Shown one piece after another: positions 15,615 to 24,387 of a DNA stretch of 64,000 nucleotides. Under the pieces are notes generated by a model that saw only the letters and a list, made by a program, of their open reading frames with translations, was not told the DNA's origin and searched no databases. The position numbers and the translations under genes are program-made. Positions within the stretch are counted from its first letter, which is position 1; every line of letters starts with the position of its first letter. Origin of the DNA: CALMEC01 sp963765105 (GTDB taxonomy: Bacteria; Actinomycetota; Thermoleophilia; Miltoncostaeales; Miltoncostaeaceae); contig CAVXUW010000002.1 of assembly GCA_963765105.1 (NCBI GenBank), positions 744,001-808,000 on the forward strand, given 5' to 3'.

Positions 15615-16199
15615 CTACAGAACCCCGCGTGTCTGAAGGGCGTGCCGCGCTTCTTTGACGCCAACGACACGGTGCGCATGAAGTCCCACGTCGTGGGCGC
15701 CCTCAACGTTCAGCCGAGCGTCGTCGAGGAACACCGCCTCATGCGGTGCGGCCCCAATGATCTCAAGCGCACGGGTGAAGTAGGCGGCGTCGGGCTTGAT
15801 CTCGCCGATCTCAAACGAGGGGATCGCGTGATCGACGTGGTCGAGGAGACCCCAACTTTGAATCCGCGGCCAATGATGGGCGCTCACGTTGGTGGCAAGA
15901 GCCGTGGTGTGGTTGGCACGTACCTCGTCGAGCAACTCAAACGCCCCCGGGAAGGGCTGGCGTATCCAGCGGCTGAACGCCGCGAGGAAGTCATTCGCGG
16001 TTACGTCGAGCGAGAACTCCTCGACTGCCTGACGTGCGAATTCGTCCTCGCTCATTCGCCCGGTCTCGTGTGCCCGTACGGACGGCGAGGTGAGCCACCG
16101 CCGCCACATCTCGTCTCTCGTCATGCCCTCACCGAGCAAGGCGAGGAACTCCTCGTCGCCACCCAGCTCGACAAGCACGTTGCCCATGTCGAACAGCAC
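15615..16199 (-). CDS. HAD-superfamily hydrolase (YihX-like)
   Basis: 194 residues, with motif I FDMGNVLVEL near the start: Asp nucleophile, with the second Asp replaced by Asn as in YihX-type sugar-phosphate phosphatases and haloacid-dehalogenase relatives. Motif II is ALATNVS near 99, motif III Lys is in EIKPD near 133, and motif IV is VFLDDARLNVEGA near 155. With GTG 16199 the nucleophile is only residue 4. The frame continues upstream as AVNSIRAVLFDM, but no ATG/GTG/TTG is available before the MMPL stop at 16233, so an unusual start codon is possible. It follows the MMPL gene on the same strand. Confidence 0.83.
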   Translation of the reverse strand: MLFDMGNVLVELGGDEEFLALLGEGMTRDEMWRRWLTSPSVRAHETGRMSEDEFARQAVEEFSLDVTANDFLAAFSRWIRQPFPGAFELLDEVRANHTTALATNVSAHHWPRIQSWGLLDHVDHAIPSFEIGEIKPDAAYFTRALEIIGAAPHEAVFLDDARLNVEGAHDVGLHAHRVVGVKEARHALQTRGVL

Positions 16200-16232
16200 C
16201 GCTCTGATTGAGTTGACTGCGATGCCCGGTTC

Positions 16233-18383
16233 CTACTTCGGGCTCGGCTCAACGCGCAGGACCTTGGCGGGGGCGTTCGGCAACCACCAGTTCCACTTGC
16301 CGAGCAGGCGCATCAGCGACGGCACCAGCAGGGCGCGAATGACGGTGGCGTCAAAGATGATTCCCGCCGCAAGCCCCACGCCGAACTGTTTCACGTCGGT
16401 ACCTGGGCTGAGTGAGAGGACCAAGAACGCGAACATCAACACCAAGGCGGCACTGGTCACGAGCTTGCCGGTGCGGGCCAGCCCTAGGGCGACCGCGTCG
16501 TTGGTGTTTCCTGTCTCGTCGTACGCCTCGCGCATGCGGGTGAGCATGAACACCTCGTAGTCCATCGAAAGGCCATAGAGGAAGGCGAAGATCATGATGG
16601 GAATCCACGAGATGATCGCGTCTGTTGACGCCACGTTCCAGATCGCCTCGCTGCCGTTGCCCTTCTGAAAGATGAACACGATGATCCCGAACGCGGCCAC
16701 CAGCGACACCAGGTTCAAAATCACCGCCTTGAGGGGCAGGATCACCGACCGGAAGGCCCGCATCAACAGGATGTAGGTCAAAAGGATCACGAACGCGAGC
16801 ACCCACGGAAACGACCCGTAAACCGCGTCGACGAAGTCGCGATCCTGAGGACCAACGCCGCCAACGTTCACCGTGTTGCCGGCGCCGAGCTGCTCCTGGA
16901 GCGCGGGGGCAGTCTCATCGTTCAACCGGGTGATCGTGGCATCGGTGGACTTGGCGGCGGCGTCCGCCTCGCCGATGGCTTCGATGATGGCGAAGTTCTC
17001 TGCACGTGACTGTTGGGGCGCTGCTGCTCCTGCGATCCCTGGTGTCTGCTCCACACGGGCGATAGCAGCCGAAAGGTCACCGCCGGCCGCTGGACCTTCG
17101 ATCACGATCTGCATCGGCAAGATTGCTCCGGGGCTAATTCCGGAGTCGGTGAGGACTTGGTAGCCCGTGTGCGCATCTCCCGCGCCCGGGTAGTCTTTTG
17201 CTTGGGCGCTCGCCGGATTGAGTTGGACGCCGTAGAAGACCAGCAGGGCAACGATTGCCGTGCCGATTGCTGCGACCGGGATAGGGCGCCTCATGACCAG
17301 TCGACCCCAACGGTTCCAGAAACCCCTATCGGGGTCGTCGCTCCCTTCAACCATCCGGCGGGGCAGTACGCGGGCGCTGTTGATCTTCGGTCCAATCAAC
17401 GACAACAGGGCCGGCAAGAGGGTAATTGCGGCGATCACCGAGACGGCCGGGATGAGCATGCCGCCAATGCCGATTGATCGGATGAACGGGACGGGGATGA
17501 TGATCATGCTGAGCAGCCCGACCGCCACGGTGACTCCCGAAACAATCACGGACCGACCGGCATGGCGCATGGTGGTCTCAACCGCAGTCTGGGTATCGGC
17601 TCCGTGACGAAGCTCTTCACGGAAACGAAAGATCATGAGGAGCGCGTAGTCGATCGCGACGCCAAGGCCGACGAGTGCGATCAAGAACTGGACGACAAGT
17701 GACACGTCCGTGATGTAGCTCAGAATCCAGACGAGGGTGAAGGTGTTGAGGATCGCCGCGATTGCCACGATCAACGGCATGGCGACGGCCGGGAGCGTGC
17801 CAAACGTGAAGAAGAGGATGATGAGCGCCCCGAACCCACCGATCAACGCCTCCACGAGAATGCTTGGTCCACCGGTTTCACCCTCGGCAGCCTCGGCAAA
17901 CAGTGCCTGAAGGCCGGTTAAATGCGCGGTAACGCCGTCGGGCGTCGCGGAGACGAGCGCCTCGCGAGTTGGTTCGACCGGGATACCTTCAAAACTGAGG
18001 CGCCCGGCCGGGTAGATCGCAGCGAACATCGTTGTGCGATCGGGCGAGAGGTACGCGTCGTCTTTGGCGTCGAAGTACGAGCTGACTCGACTGCCCTTTG
18101 TCGCGGTTCCTGCTGCAGCGATTGCAGCGTCGATTCCCGTGACCTTGGTGATGTCGCCGTTCGTCGTGAAGACGGCGACAAAGGGTTCGATCTCACCGCT
18201 TCCGAGCGTCTCAAGGGTGCGCACATTTGCCTCGTAGGCTGAGTACCCCGGTACACCGAACTCCACGGTGAAACGATCGGCGACTCTCCCTGCGGCGAAC
18301 ATTCCGAAGAGAGTGAGTACGAACCACACGACGATAACCTTCCACCGGTGGCGAGTAACGACATGTGTGAGGCGGTCAAGCAT
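16233..18383 (-). CDS. MMPL/RND-family membrane transporter
   Basis: 716 residues from ATG 18383, which has CGGAG 9 nt upstream; GTG 18413 would add 10. The protein has two repeats of one helix, a large extracytoplasmic domain and five helices, giving about 12 membrane segments. The first helix is about 13-32, the sterol-sensing-like bundle about 185-350, with GLGVAIDYALLMIFRFREE near 245, and the second bundle about 525-690, with YGLSMDYEVFMLTRMREAY near 610. The paired D-Y residues are the proton-relay motif of MMPL exporters. The family exports lipids, glycolipids or drugs; the cargo here is unknown. Divergent from pheS. Confidence 0.9.
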   Translation of the reverse strand: MLDRLTHVVTRHRWKVIVVWFVLTLFGMFAAGRVADRFTVEFGVPGYSAYEANVRTLETLGSGEIEPFVAVFTTNGDITKVTGIDAAIAAAGTATKGSRVSSYFDAKDDAYLSPDRTTMFAAIYPAGRLSFEGIPVEPTREALVSATPDGVTAHLTGLQALFAEAAEGETGGPSILVEALIGGFGALIILFFTFGTLPAVAMPLIVAIAAILNTFTLVWILSYITDVSLVVQFLIALVGLGVAIDYALLMIFRFREELRHGADTQTAVETTMRHAGRSVIVSGVTVAVGLLSMIIIPVPFIRSIGIGGMLIPAVSVIAAITLLPALLSLIGPKINSARVLPRRMVEGSDDPDRGFWNRWGRLVMRRPIPVAAIGTAIVALLVFYGVQLNPASAQAKDYPGAGDAHTGYQVLTDSGISPGAILPMQIVIEGPAAGGDLSAAIARVEQTPGIAGAAAPQQSRAENFAIIEAIGEADAAAKSTDATITRLNDETAPALQEQLGAGNTVNVGGVGPQDRDFVDAVYGSFPWVLAFVILLTYILLMRAFRSVILPLKAVILNLVSLVAAFGIIVFIFQKGNGSEAIWNVASTDAIISWIPIMIFAFLYGLSMDYEVFMLTRMREAYDETGNTNDAVALGLARTGKLVTSAALVLMFAFLVLSLSPGTDVKQFGVGLAAGIIFDATVIRALLVPSLMRLLGKWNWWLPNAPAKVLRVEPSPK

Positions 18384-18541
18384 CGGTTCAACTCCGAAGA
18401 CGTTTAGGGTCACGTGTTTGTTGCGGCCGTCACGCTACCGGGCGTCGGGGATAGCACGCCTCTCCAAACGTTCGGAGTTGACGGCGATCATTAGGTCCCC
18501 TCCGGTGGCGCTCCGCTCCGGGTTGATACCCTGGCGAGCCG

Positions 18542-19555
18542 GTGACCCCAGCTTCTGACATCGATTCGCTGACTTCCCACGCACTCGCGGCGATTGCGGC
18601 TGCCCAGGACCTCGGCGCTCTCGAGGACGCCCGGGTCCGCCATGCCGGACGCAAAAGCGAGCTGTCGACGATCTTGGCCTCGATCGGGTCGCTGCCGCCG
18701 GAACAACGCGGGCCGATGGGGAAGGCCGCCAACCGAGCCCGGCAGGCGGTCGAAGCGGCGCTCACCGAGCGTCAGGACACCCTGGAGACCGAGGCGCTGG
18801 GTGCTGAGCTTGCCGGTGAACGCGTCGACATCACACTGCCCGGCGACCCGTACCCGGCGGGCGCGCTCCACATCGTCACCCAGCTGTGGCAGGAGATCGA
18901 GGAGATTTTCCTCGGCATGGGCTGGTCCATCGCCGATGGGCCGCACGTGGAAGACGCGTTCCACAACTTCACTGCCCTGAACATCCCGGAGGGCCATCCG
19001 GCCCGCGCGGAGACCGACACCTTCTTCATCGCCGACCACCCTGATGTGGTGCTTCGAACGCACACCTCTCCCGTGCAGGTACGCGCGATGCAGTCGCAGG
19101 AGCCGCCCATCTACGTCGTGTGCCCAGGCGCGGTCTACAGGCGTGAAGACATCGACGCGACGCACGGCGCCATGTTCCACCAGCTCGAAGGCCTTGCCGT
19201 TGATGAGGGCCTGTCGCTGGCGCACCTCAAGGGCATGCTTCAGCACTTCATTCGCGAGCTGCTCGGCCCCACGTTCGAGATCCGGCTGCGGCCCGACTAC
19301 TTTCCCTTCACCGAACCCTCCGTCGAAGTTGACGTCCTGTGGACCGACCGCCACGGCCGCCAGCAATGGCTTGAGCTGCTCGGCGCGGGCATGGTCGACC
19401 CCAACGTCTTCGTGCACTGCGGCATCGACCCCGAACGGTGGACCGGCTTCGCCTGGGGCATGGGACTTGAACGCGTCGCGATGCTGCGGCACGGCGTGAG
19501 CGACCTGCGGCTGCTCTTCGACAGTGACCTGCGCTTCCTGGAGCAATTCTCATGA
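18542..19555 (+). CDS. pheS: Phenylalanine-tRNA ligase alpha subunit
   Basis: Catalytic alpha subunit of the (alpha-beta)2 enzyme that charges tRNA-Phe. The 337 residues hold an N-terminal coiled-coil arm (about 1-90), then the class II core: HPLP-like DPYPAGALHIVTQ, motif 2 around VYRREDIDATHGAMFHQLEGL near 200, and motif 3 GMGLERVAMLRHG near 312. GTG 18542 is close behind a TACCCT box (18527-18532). Its stop overlaps the ATG of a short repeat-containing frame and pheT begins 206 bp further on; in most bacteria the two genes are nearly contiguous. Confidence 0.96.
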   Translation: MTPASDIDSLTSHALAAIAAAQDLGALEDARVRHAGRKSELSTILASIGSLPPEQRGPMGKAANRARQAVEAALTERQDTLETEALGAELAGERVDITLPGDPYPAGALHIVTQLWQEIEEIFLGMGWSIADGPHVEDAFHNFTALNIPEGHPARAETDTFFIADHPDVVLRTHTSPVQVRAMQSQEPPIYVVCPGAVYRREDIDATHGAMFHQLEGLAVDEGLSLAHLKGMLQHFIRELLGPTFEIRLRPDYFPFTEPSVEVDVLWTDRHGRQQWLELLGAGMVDPNVFVHCGIDPERWTGFAWGMGLERVAMLRHGVSDLRLLFDSDLRFLEQFS

Positions 19556-19764
19556 GCTTCTCATTCGCCGCAGTCACCACGGCACTTAGGCGGCCTATTC
19601 GCGTGCCCGTCGGGCCCGCTCAAACGCTGACTGCGGCTGGATTTTCATTCGCCGCAGTTACCATGGCTCTTGGGCGGCCTATTCGCGTGCCCGTCGAGCC
19701 CACTCAATCGCTGACTGCGGCAGGATTTTTTCGGGCTCTGCGTGGTGCATTGGACGCCGTATGA
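19552..19764 (+). CDS. Possible 70-codon linker ORF made of two 28-residue repeats
   Basis: The frame starts at an ATG overlapping the pheS stop (ATGA at 19552-19555) and ends with a TGA overlapping the pheT start (ATGA at 19761-19764), so ribosomes could pass pheS-ORF-pheT without a gap. It encodes two copies of a 28-residue unit (FSFAAVTxAL.RPIRVPV.P.QxLTAAG) and a 12-residue tail. The copies differ at nine bases, of which five change the residue, so there is little sign of selection on the protein. No known domain. It may be a real coupling frame or just the open frame through two repeat units whose length is a multiple of three. Confidence 0.35.
   Translation: MSFSFAAVTTALRRPIRVPVGPAQTLTAAGFSFAAVTMALGRPIRVPVEPTQSLTAAGFFRALRGALDAV
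19558..19725 (+). repeat. Two tandem 84-bp repeats with hairpin arms between pheS and pheT
   Basis: Unit 1 is 19558-19641 and unit 2 is 19642-19725; 75 of 84 positions are identical. Each unit has 10-base inverted arms: GCCGCAGTCA (19567) with TGACTGCGGC (19628), and GCCGCAGTTA (19651) with TGACTGCGGC (19712), where the C-to-T change keeps pairing as U.G. The loops are 51 nt and can fold further. Unit 2 is followed by T6 at 19726-19731 and unit 1 by T4, so each resembles an intrinsic terminator or attenuator. Confidence 0.85.
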
Positions 19765-22187
19765 GGGTCCCAATGTCCTGGCTTGCCGACCTGGTTGATC
19801 ATGGCCTCGGTGCAGAGGAGCTCGCCGAGCGGTTGATCGCGGCAGGGATCAAGGTGGAGGAGATCCACCGACGCGGCGTGCCCGATACCGACGGCAATCT
19901 CGATCACTTTCGTGTCGGCAAGGTTCTCGAGGCCGGCCAGCACCCGAACGCCGATCGGTTGAGCCTCTGTCGCGTCGATATCGGTAGTGCCGAGCCTCAG
20001 CAGATCGTCTGCGGTGCCCCCAACGTCGCCACCGGCCAAACCGTAGCCGTCGTTCTTCCGGGCGCGCTTCTTCCCGGAGCTGAAAAACCACTCGGCACCG
20101 CCAAACTGCGCGGCATCGAAAGTCACGGGATGATCCTCTCCGCCCGCGAGCTTGAGCTGGGTGAGGACAACGACGGAATCATGGTCCTGGACGACGCCCA
20201 CACCGCGGGTATGCCCCTGGGGGAGGTGCTGCCGCTCAACGAAACCATCCTCGAGCTCGAGCTCAACGCCAACCGACCCGACCTGCTGGGAATGTGGGGA
20301 GTGGCGCGCGAGGTGTCGGCAATCACCGGCGCTGCGCTACGGGACCCCGTCGCGACGATGCCCGACGCCACCGGCGCCGGCACCGTCGACGATCTTGTTG
20401 CGGTGCAGGTTGACGCTCCCGAACTGTGCCCGCGGTATATGGCCGCGACATTCACCGATATCGCCGTCGGGCCGTCACCCCAGTGGCTTCAACTGCGCCT
20501 TGAGGCGGCGGGGATGCGTTCGATCTCGAACGTCGTGGACGTCACCAACTACGTGATGCTCCAGACCGGGCAACCGCTTCACGCGTTCGATCTCGACCTC
20601 ATCGACGGCGCCCGCATCGTCGTGCGGCGCGCCTCCGACGGAGAGAAGATCGTCACGCTCGACAGCGTCGAGCGCACGCTGACCAACGACATGCTGGCGA
20701 TTTGCGATGCCCACAAACCGGCGGTTATCGCAGGCATCTTCGGAGCCGCGACCGCCGAGGTGAACCCCGCCACCACTCGGGTCGTGCTGGAGGCGGCGAC
20801 CTTCGTCGGCCCAAACATCCTCGCCACCGCATGGGGCCTTGGCTTGCGCACAGAGTCGAGCGCCCGGTTTGAGAAAGGCCTTCCCCGTGAGCTTGCGGCC
20901 GTCGGGCTTGCGGTGGCCAGTCGCCTATTGGTGGAGGTCTGTGGCGCTTCGCTCGTCCCCGGTGTTCTCGATGCTCACGTTCCCGGCCCGGCGCGGGCGC
21001 CGATCACGATGCGTCACGCTCGGGCACAGTCCATCCTCGCATTGCCCGCTCCGGCGGACCGATCGGTTGAGATCCTGCGTCGCCTCGGCTGTGAGGTCAC
21101 AGAGGGCGATGCGGCGCTCATCGTAACCGCGCCATTCTGGCGGGGCGGCGACCTGCAGCGCGAGATCGACCTCATCGAGGAAGTCGGTCGGCACACGGGA
21201 CTCGACGATGTCCCGGCCATCTTGCCGAAGCTTGTCGCCCGGGCGAAGCGCACGCCCATGCAGTCGCTGCGCACGCGCTTGGTGCGTCTTGCCGCCGACC
21301 TTGGCTTCATGGAGGCAATCACGCTGGCGTTCGTGCCCGAGACCGATGCCGATCGAATGACGCTCGCGCGCGACGATCCGCGCCGGTCGGTGGTGCGGCT
21401 GGCGAACCCCCTGACGGAGGATCACGCGGTAATGCGCCGTTCCCTGCTTCCCGGTCTACTTCGGGCCGCGGCGCGAAACCAGGCGCATCAGCATCCGACA
21501 GGCGCGATCTTCGAAGCCGGGCGCACATACGCGCCGCGTGAGGACGGCATGGCGGACGAACGCGACTGGATCGTGGGTGTGATGTTCGGTCAGCCAGCCG
21601 GCGATCACTGGCGCGCACCGGCGCCAACCGTCGATGTGTGGGCCGTCAAGGGCATCGCCGAACGGCTGGCCTCGGCCGCCGGGGTGAACATCGAGTCAGT
21701 TGCGGCGGCCAATGCCTATGGTCATCCGAGGCGGCAAGCCGAGCTGCGCGTCGGCGAAGCCAAGGTCGGTTGGGTGGGGGAGATCCACCCAACGGTCCTC
21801 CGCAAGTTCGATGTTCGCGGACCGGTGGCCGCCTTCGGCCTCGATCTTGCCGCACTCCTCGATAGCCAGCCCGATGAACGGCCGGTGTTCGAGGACCTCC
21901 TGTCCGTGCCGTCATCCACGCGGGACCTTGCTGTGCTTGTCGACGACACCGTCGCCTCGGCTCATCTAGTGATTGCCGCACGCGAGGCCGGCGGTGCGCT
22001 CGTTCGCCATGCACAGCTTTTCGACCGTTACGCCGGTGAGCAGGTCCCCGACGGCAAGGTGAGCCTGGCACTACGGTTGACGATCGCCGACCCAGGCCGC
22101 ACGTTGACCGACGAGGAGATCGAGGCACCCGTGGCACGCGCCGTTGCTGCCCTCGCAAAGCGCTTCGGAGCGGAGCTTCGCGGATGA
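19761..22187 (+). CDS. pheT: Phenylalanine-tRNA ligase beta subunit
   Basis: 808 residues, the full bacterial length. In order: an N-terminal B1/EMAP-type tRNA-binding OB domain (about 40-150, with VGKVLEAGQHPNADRLSLCRVD), the B3/B4 editing domain (about 210-380, with NVVDVTNYVMLQTGQPLHAFDLD), B5 (about 400-470), the catalytic-like core (about 480-690) and the C-terminal ferredoxin-fold anticodon-binding domain (about 715-808, with PSSTRDLAVLVDD and VSLALRLTIADPGRTLTDEEI). The editing domain clears Tyr-tRNA-Phe. It overlaps the linker frame upstream and argC downstream by ATGA, tying the pheST and arg genes into one transcript. Confidence 0.96.
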   Translation: MRVPMSWLADLVDHGLGAEELAERLIAAGIKVEEIHRRGVPDTDGNLDHFRVGKVLEAGQHPNADRLSLCRVDIGSAEPQQIVCGAPNVATGQTVAVVLPGALLPGAEKPLGTAKLRGIESHGMILSARELELGEDNDGIMVLDDAHTAGMPLGEVLPLNETILELELNANRPDLLGMWGVAREVSAITGAALRDPVATMPDATGAGTVDDLVAVQVDAPELCPRYMAATFTDIAVGPSPQWLQLRLEAAGMRSISNVVDVTNYVMLQTGQPLHAFDLDLIDGARIVVRRASDGEKIVTLDSVERTLTNDMLAICDAHKPAVIAGIFGAATAEVNPATTRVVLEAATFVGPNILATAWGLGLRTESSARFEKGLPRELAAVGLAVASRLLVEVCGASLVPGVLDAHVPGPARAPITMRHARAQSILALPAPADRSVEILRRLGCEVTEGDAALIVTAPFWRGGDLQREIDLIEEVGRHTGLDDVPAILPKLVARAKRTPMQSLRTRLVRLAADLGFMEAITLAFVPETDADRMTLARDDPRRSVVRLANPLTEDHAVMRRSLLPGLLRAAARNQAHQHPTGAIFEAGRTYAPREDGMADERDWIVGVMFGQPAGDHWRAPAPTVDVWAVKGIAERLASAAGVNIESVAAANAYGHPRRQAELRVGEAKVGWVGEIHPTVLRKFDVRGPVAAFGLDLAALLDSQPDERPVFEDLLSVPSSTRDLAVLVDDTVASAHLVIAAREAGGALVRHAQLFDRYAGEQVPDGKVSLALRLTIADPGRTLTDEEIEAPVARAVAALAKRFGAELRG

Positions 22188-23170
22188 GTGCCGTGCGAGT
22201 TCATGTCATTGGGGCCGCGGGGTTCGCAGGGGCGCAGCTTGCTGCGTTGATCGATGCCCATCCCACGTTTGCGTTGGGTCAAATCACCGCGCGCGCCGAT
22301 GCGGGCAAGCGGCTCGTCGATGTCCATCCCCAGTACCGCGTCACGGCGACGCTTACGGAGTATGACCCGAACGCCGTTGTGGCTGGAGATTATGCGGCAG
22401 TGGCATATCCGCATGCCGAGTCGGCGTCGGTGGTGGCGGATCTCGTGGAGCGTGGTGTGCGTGTGCTGGACGTCGGCGCCGACTACCGCCTTGACGACCC
22501 GGCGCTCTACCCGGCGTGGTACGGGTTCACGCACCCGAACGTCGAGCTGCTGGCGGAGGCCGTTTACGGGTTGCCAGAGCGACACCGTGATGCGATCCGC
22601 ACCGCCCGTGTTGTTGCGAACCCCGGCTGCTACCCCGAGGCGTCGATCATCGGCCTGCTGCCGCTGCGCGGTGAGATCGCGGACGTTGTGATCGACGCGA
22701 AAAGTGGTGTGAGCGGGGCCGGTCGCACCCCAACCGACACGGTGCACTTCTCGTCGGTTACCGAAAGCGTCTTGGCGTACAAGGTCTACGGCCACCGCCA
22801 CGCTCCAGAGATCGAGCAGGAGCTTGGCGTGGAGGTGACGTTTACGCCTCACTTGGTGCCGGTCGATCGCGGCCTGCTCGCCACCTGTTACGCGCGACTG
22901 ACGGGCGGTCCAGCGACCCAGGACGAACTGCGTGAGCGGTACACGGCCTTCTACGCAGATCACCCCTTCGTCGAGGTGGTCGACACTCCGCCGGGAATGA
23001 GGGCGGTGCAGAACACCAACTATGCGCAAGTGTGCCCGGTGGTCGATCCTCGGGGCGGCCGCGTGACGGTTTTCTCGGTGATCGACAACCTCGGCAAGGG
23101 GGCGGCAGGCCAGGCGGTTCAGAACCTGAACCTCATGGCGGGGTTGCCGGAGACTGAGGGGCTCATCTGA
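22184..23170 (+). CDS. argC: N-acetyl-gamma-glutamyl-phosphate reductase
   Basis: ArgC carries out the NADPH-dependent reduction of N-acetylglutamyl phosphate, the third step of arginine synthesis. The 328 residues begin with a Rossmann motif VIGAAGFAGAQLAALI. The active-site Cys149 lies in VANPGCYPEASII, and the SGVSGAGR loop near 184 and HRHAPEIEQEL near 205 are family landmarks. ATG 22184 overlaps the pheT stop. The stop overlaps a possible CTG start of argJ. Confidence 0.96.
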   Translation: MSAVRVHVIGAAGFAGAQLAALIDAHPTFALGQITARADAGKRLVDVHPQYRVTATLTEYDPNAVVAGDYAAVAYPHAESASVVADLVERGVRVLDVGADYRLDDPALYPAWYGFTHPNVELLAEAVYGLPERHRDAIRTARVVANPGCYPEASIIGLLPLRGEIADVVIDAKSGVSGAGRTPTDTVHFSSVTESVLAYKVYGHRHAPEIEQELGVEVTFTPHLVPVDRGLLATCYARLTGGPATQDELRERYTAFYADHPFVEVVDTPPGMRAVQNTNYAQVCPVVDPRGGRVTVFSVIDNLGKGAAGQAVQNLNLMAGLPETEGLI

Positions 23171-23217
23171 GCGAGCTTCGTCTCACGCGCGAGGACTGGC
23201 TCGACGTTCCGTCCGAG

Positions 23218-24387
23218 TTGGAGCGCCTCGCCGAGGGTGGTGTGACTGCTCCATCGGGTTTTGTGGCCAGCGGCGTCGCGTGCGGGCTCAAGCCGTCGGG
23301 TGGGCTGGACATCGGCGTGCTCGTCAGTACGCGTCGGGCGACGTCGGCCCTGGTTGATACGGCCAGCGCGCTGCCATCGGAGTCGGTCATTCACACCCGC
23401 AGTCTCGACATCTCGCGCCTTCAGGGCGTCATCGTCAACGCCGGGAACGCCAACGCCGCGAACGGGCCGCAGGGTATTCGCGACGCCGCTCGGATTGGCA
23501 CGACAGCCGCCGGGGAGCTGGGGATTGCCGCAGGAGAGTTGGCGGTGTGCTCCACCGGTGTCATCGGTCAGCTGTTTGACATGGACCGCGTGGTGCCCGG
23601 CGCCCAGGCCGCGGCGAGCGCCGTCGCACGGGACGGTGGGGCTGCTTTTGGGCAAGCCATCTGCACCACCGATCGCGCACCCAAGGGTGGAGCATTCCGA
23701 GTGCGTCTGGCATCGGGGGAGTACGCCATCGGCGCCGCGGCCAAGGGTGCCGGGATGATCTCGCCGCGGATGGCCACGATGCTCGCCTACATCACCACCG
23801 ACGCCCCTTTCGATGCGCGTGTTCTTCAGCCGCTGGTGAAGCAGGCGGCGGCCGAGTCGTTCAACCGAATCAGCGTCGACGGGCAGATGAGCCCCAGCGA
23901 CACCCTTCTGGTGCTCGCCAACGGCGAGGGCCCGCAACTCATTGGCGACGAAGCGGAGACGTTTGGCCGTGCGCTACGGGCGGTGTGCCGTTGGTTGGCG
24001 CTCCTGATTGTGCGCGATGGCGAAGGGGCCGAACATGTGGTCCGTCTTCTCGTCCACGGTGCGAAGGACAACGCGGAAGCCGACCACGTCGCACGGTCAA
24101 TCGGCAACTCGCCTCTGGTCAAGGCCGCTGTCTTCGGCCGCGATCCCAACTGGGGCCGCGTGTCTCAGGCGGTCGGGGCAGCGCTGGCCGAGACGCCCGG
24201 TCCTCCACCGGTCGTGTCACTCACCTTTGACGGTATTGATGTCGGCAGTCCTGACGTCAACGACGTCATGAACCGCGAGGAATACGAAATGCGCGTCGGA
24301 CTCGGCCGTGGCGACGGCTTGGCCGAGCTGTTCTTCTGCGATCTCACGCACGCCTATGTGAGCGTGAACGCCGACTACCGCACGTGA
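23218..24387 (+). CDS. argJ: Glutamate N-acetyltransferase / amino-acid acetyltransferase ArgJ
   Basis: ArgJ transfers the acetyl group from N-acetylornithine back to glutamate and so allows the cyclic arginine pathway; many versions also use acetyl-CoA. From TTG 23218 there are 389 residues. Autocleavage gives alpha and beta chains at the block KGAGMISPRMATMLAY, with Thr187 as the new N-terminal nucleophile. FNRISVDGQMSPSDT and FGRDPNWGRV are also typical. The frame is open back to a CTG at 23167 that overlaps the argC stop as CTGA and would add 17 residues; the TTG gives the usual distance to VTAPSGF. The stop overlaps the globin gene by GTGA. Confidence 0.94.
   Translation: MERLAEGGVTAPSGFVASGVACGLKPSGGLDIGVLVSTRRATSALVDTASALPSESVIHTRSLDISRLQGVIVNAGNANAANGPQGIRDAARIGTTAAGELGIAAGELAVCSTGVIGQLFDMDRVVPGAQAAASAVARDGGAAFGQAICTTDRAPKGGAFRVRLASGEYAIGAAAKGAGMISPRMATMLAYITTDAPFDARVLQPLVKQAAAESFNRISVDGQMSPSDTLLVLANGEGPQLIGDEAETFGRALRAVCRWLALLIVRDGEGAEHVVRLLVHGAKDNAEADHVARSIGNSPLVKAAVFGRDPNWGRVSQAVGAALAETPGPPPVVSLTFDGIDVGSPDVNDVMNREEYEMRVGLGRGDGLAELFFCDLTHAYVSVNADYRT

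Noticed and set aside
18491..19546. 351-codon minus-strand frame opposite pheS
   Set aside because: Antisense shadow; PheS motifs 2 and 3 are on the plus strand.
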